Assembly: GCA_944332295.1 (NCBI GenBank)
Contig: CALVJR010000011.1
Coordinates: 1 to 32,395 of the forward strand
Length of the DNA stretch: 32,395 bases
Direction of reading: 5' to 3'
Source: an uncultured Bacilli bacterium
GTDB lineage: Bacteria; Bacillota_I; Bacilli_A; RF39; UBA660
Position numbers and translations under genes: made by a program. The notes beneath the pieces are model-generated. The model was not told the origin of the DNA. It did not search any database and was given only the letters and a program-made list of their open reading frames with translations. This document shows positions 32,375-32,395 of the stretch, one piece after another; the stretch's first letter is position 1; every line of letters starts with the position of its first letter.

Positions 32375-32395
32375 GTGTTAAATTATTTACTAAGA

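Overview
The window is very AT-rich. It uses the standard genetic code (TGA is a stop; TGG encodes Trp), has strong Gram-positive Shine-Dalgarno sites and many extended -10 promoters (TGnTATAAT), and every gene that can be called lies on the + strand. Gene families (BceAB-type detoxification modules, YolD plus a UvrX-like Y-family polymerase, XRE regulators with membrane tails, lipobox lipoproteins) point to a low-GC Bacillota chromosome, plausibly a host-associated Bacilli or Clostridia lineage. The exact taxon cannot be read from the sequence. No rRNA, tRNA, CRISPR array, transposase or integrase was seen.

Region 1 (1-7.6 kb): a terminator, then a LexA-box-like promoter driving a DinD/BRO-N protein; peptidase E; a two-domain MmcQ/YjbR protein; a DEDDh exonuclease; two membrane proteins; a histidine phosphatase; then a second SOS promoter with a near-perfect LexA box driving a Y-family polymerase and YolD. 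A third promoter at 27.3 kb is an 86% identical copy of the first, so the window may hold three damage-inducible units.

Region 2 (7.6-24.2 kb): a lipoprotein and two complete ABC-transporter/two-component modules, probably for sensing and resisting peptides or cell-envelope stress. Module 1 is ATPase, 858-aa FtsX permease, OmpR-type regulator, kinase. Module 2 is BceA-like ATPase, two tandem BceB-like permeases, regulator, and an intramembrane-sensing BceS-like kinase, preceded by a perfect TTACA-N4-TGTAA operator. In both modules a hairpin terminator and a new promoter separate the transporter genes from the regulator genes. Between the modules (13.8-17.7 kb) lies a set of small accessory genes: GNAT, P-loop kinase, ClbS/DfsB-like, Imm33/DUF2185-like, a small membrane protein, unknowns and one decayed gene.

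Region 3 (24.2-27.2 kb): a DapB-like dehydrogenase coupled to a nitroreductase, then an XRE-membrane regulator with a palindrome over its -35 box, coupled to a GPP34-like protein.

Region 4 (27.3-32.4 kb): the third SOS-like promoter with an unknown 102-aa gene and a SAP-domain protein; a decayed duplicate of a RibD_C reductase gene just upstream of the intact copy; an unknown gene; a gene split by a one-base frameshift; and two XRE-membrane regulators. Several of these genes carry a shared AAATTRCAA motif directly at the stop codon, and two of them also share a second arm at matched distance, giving the region a cassette-like look.
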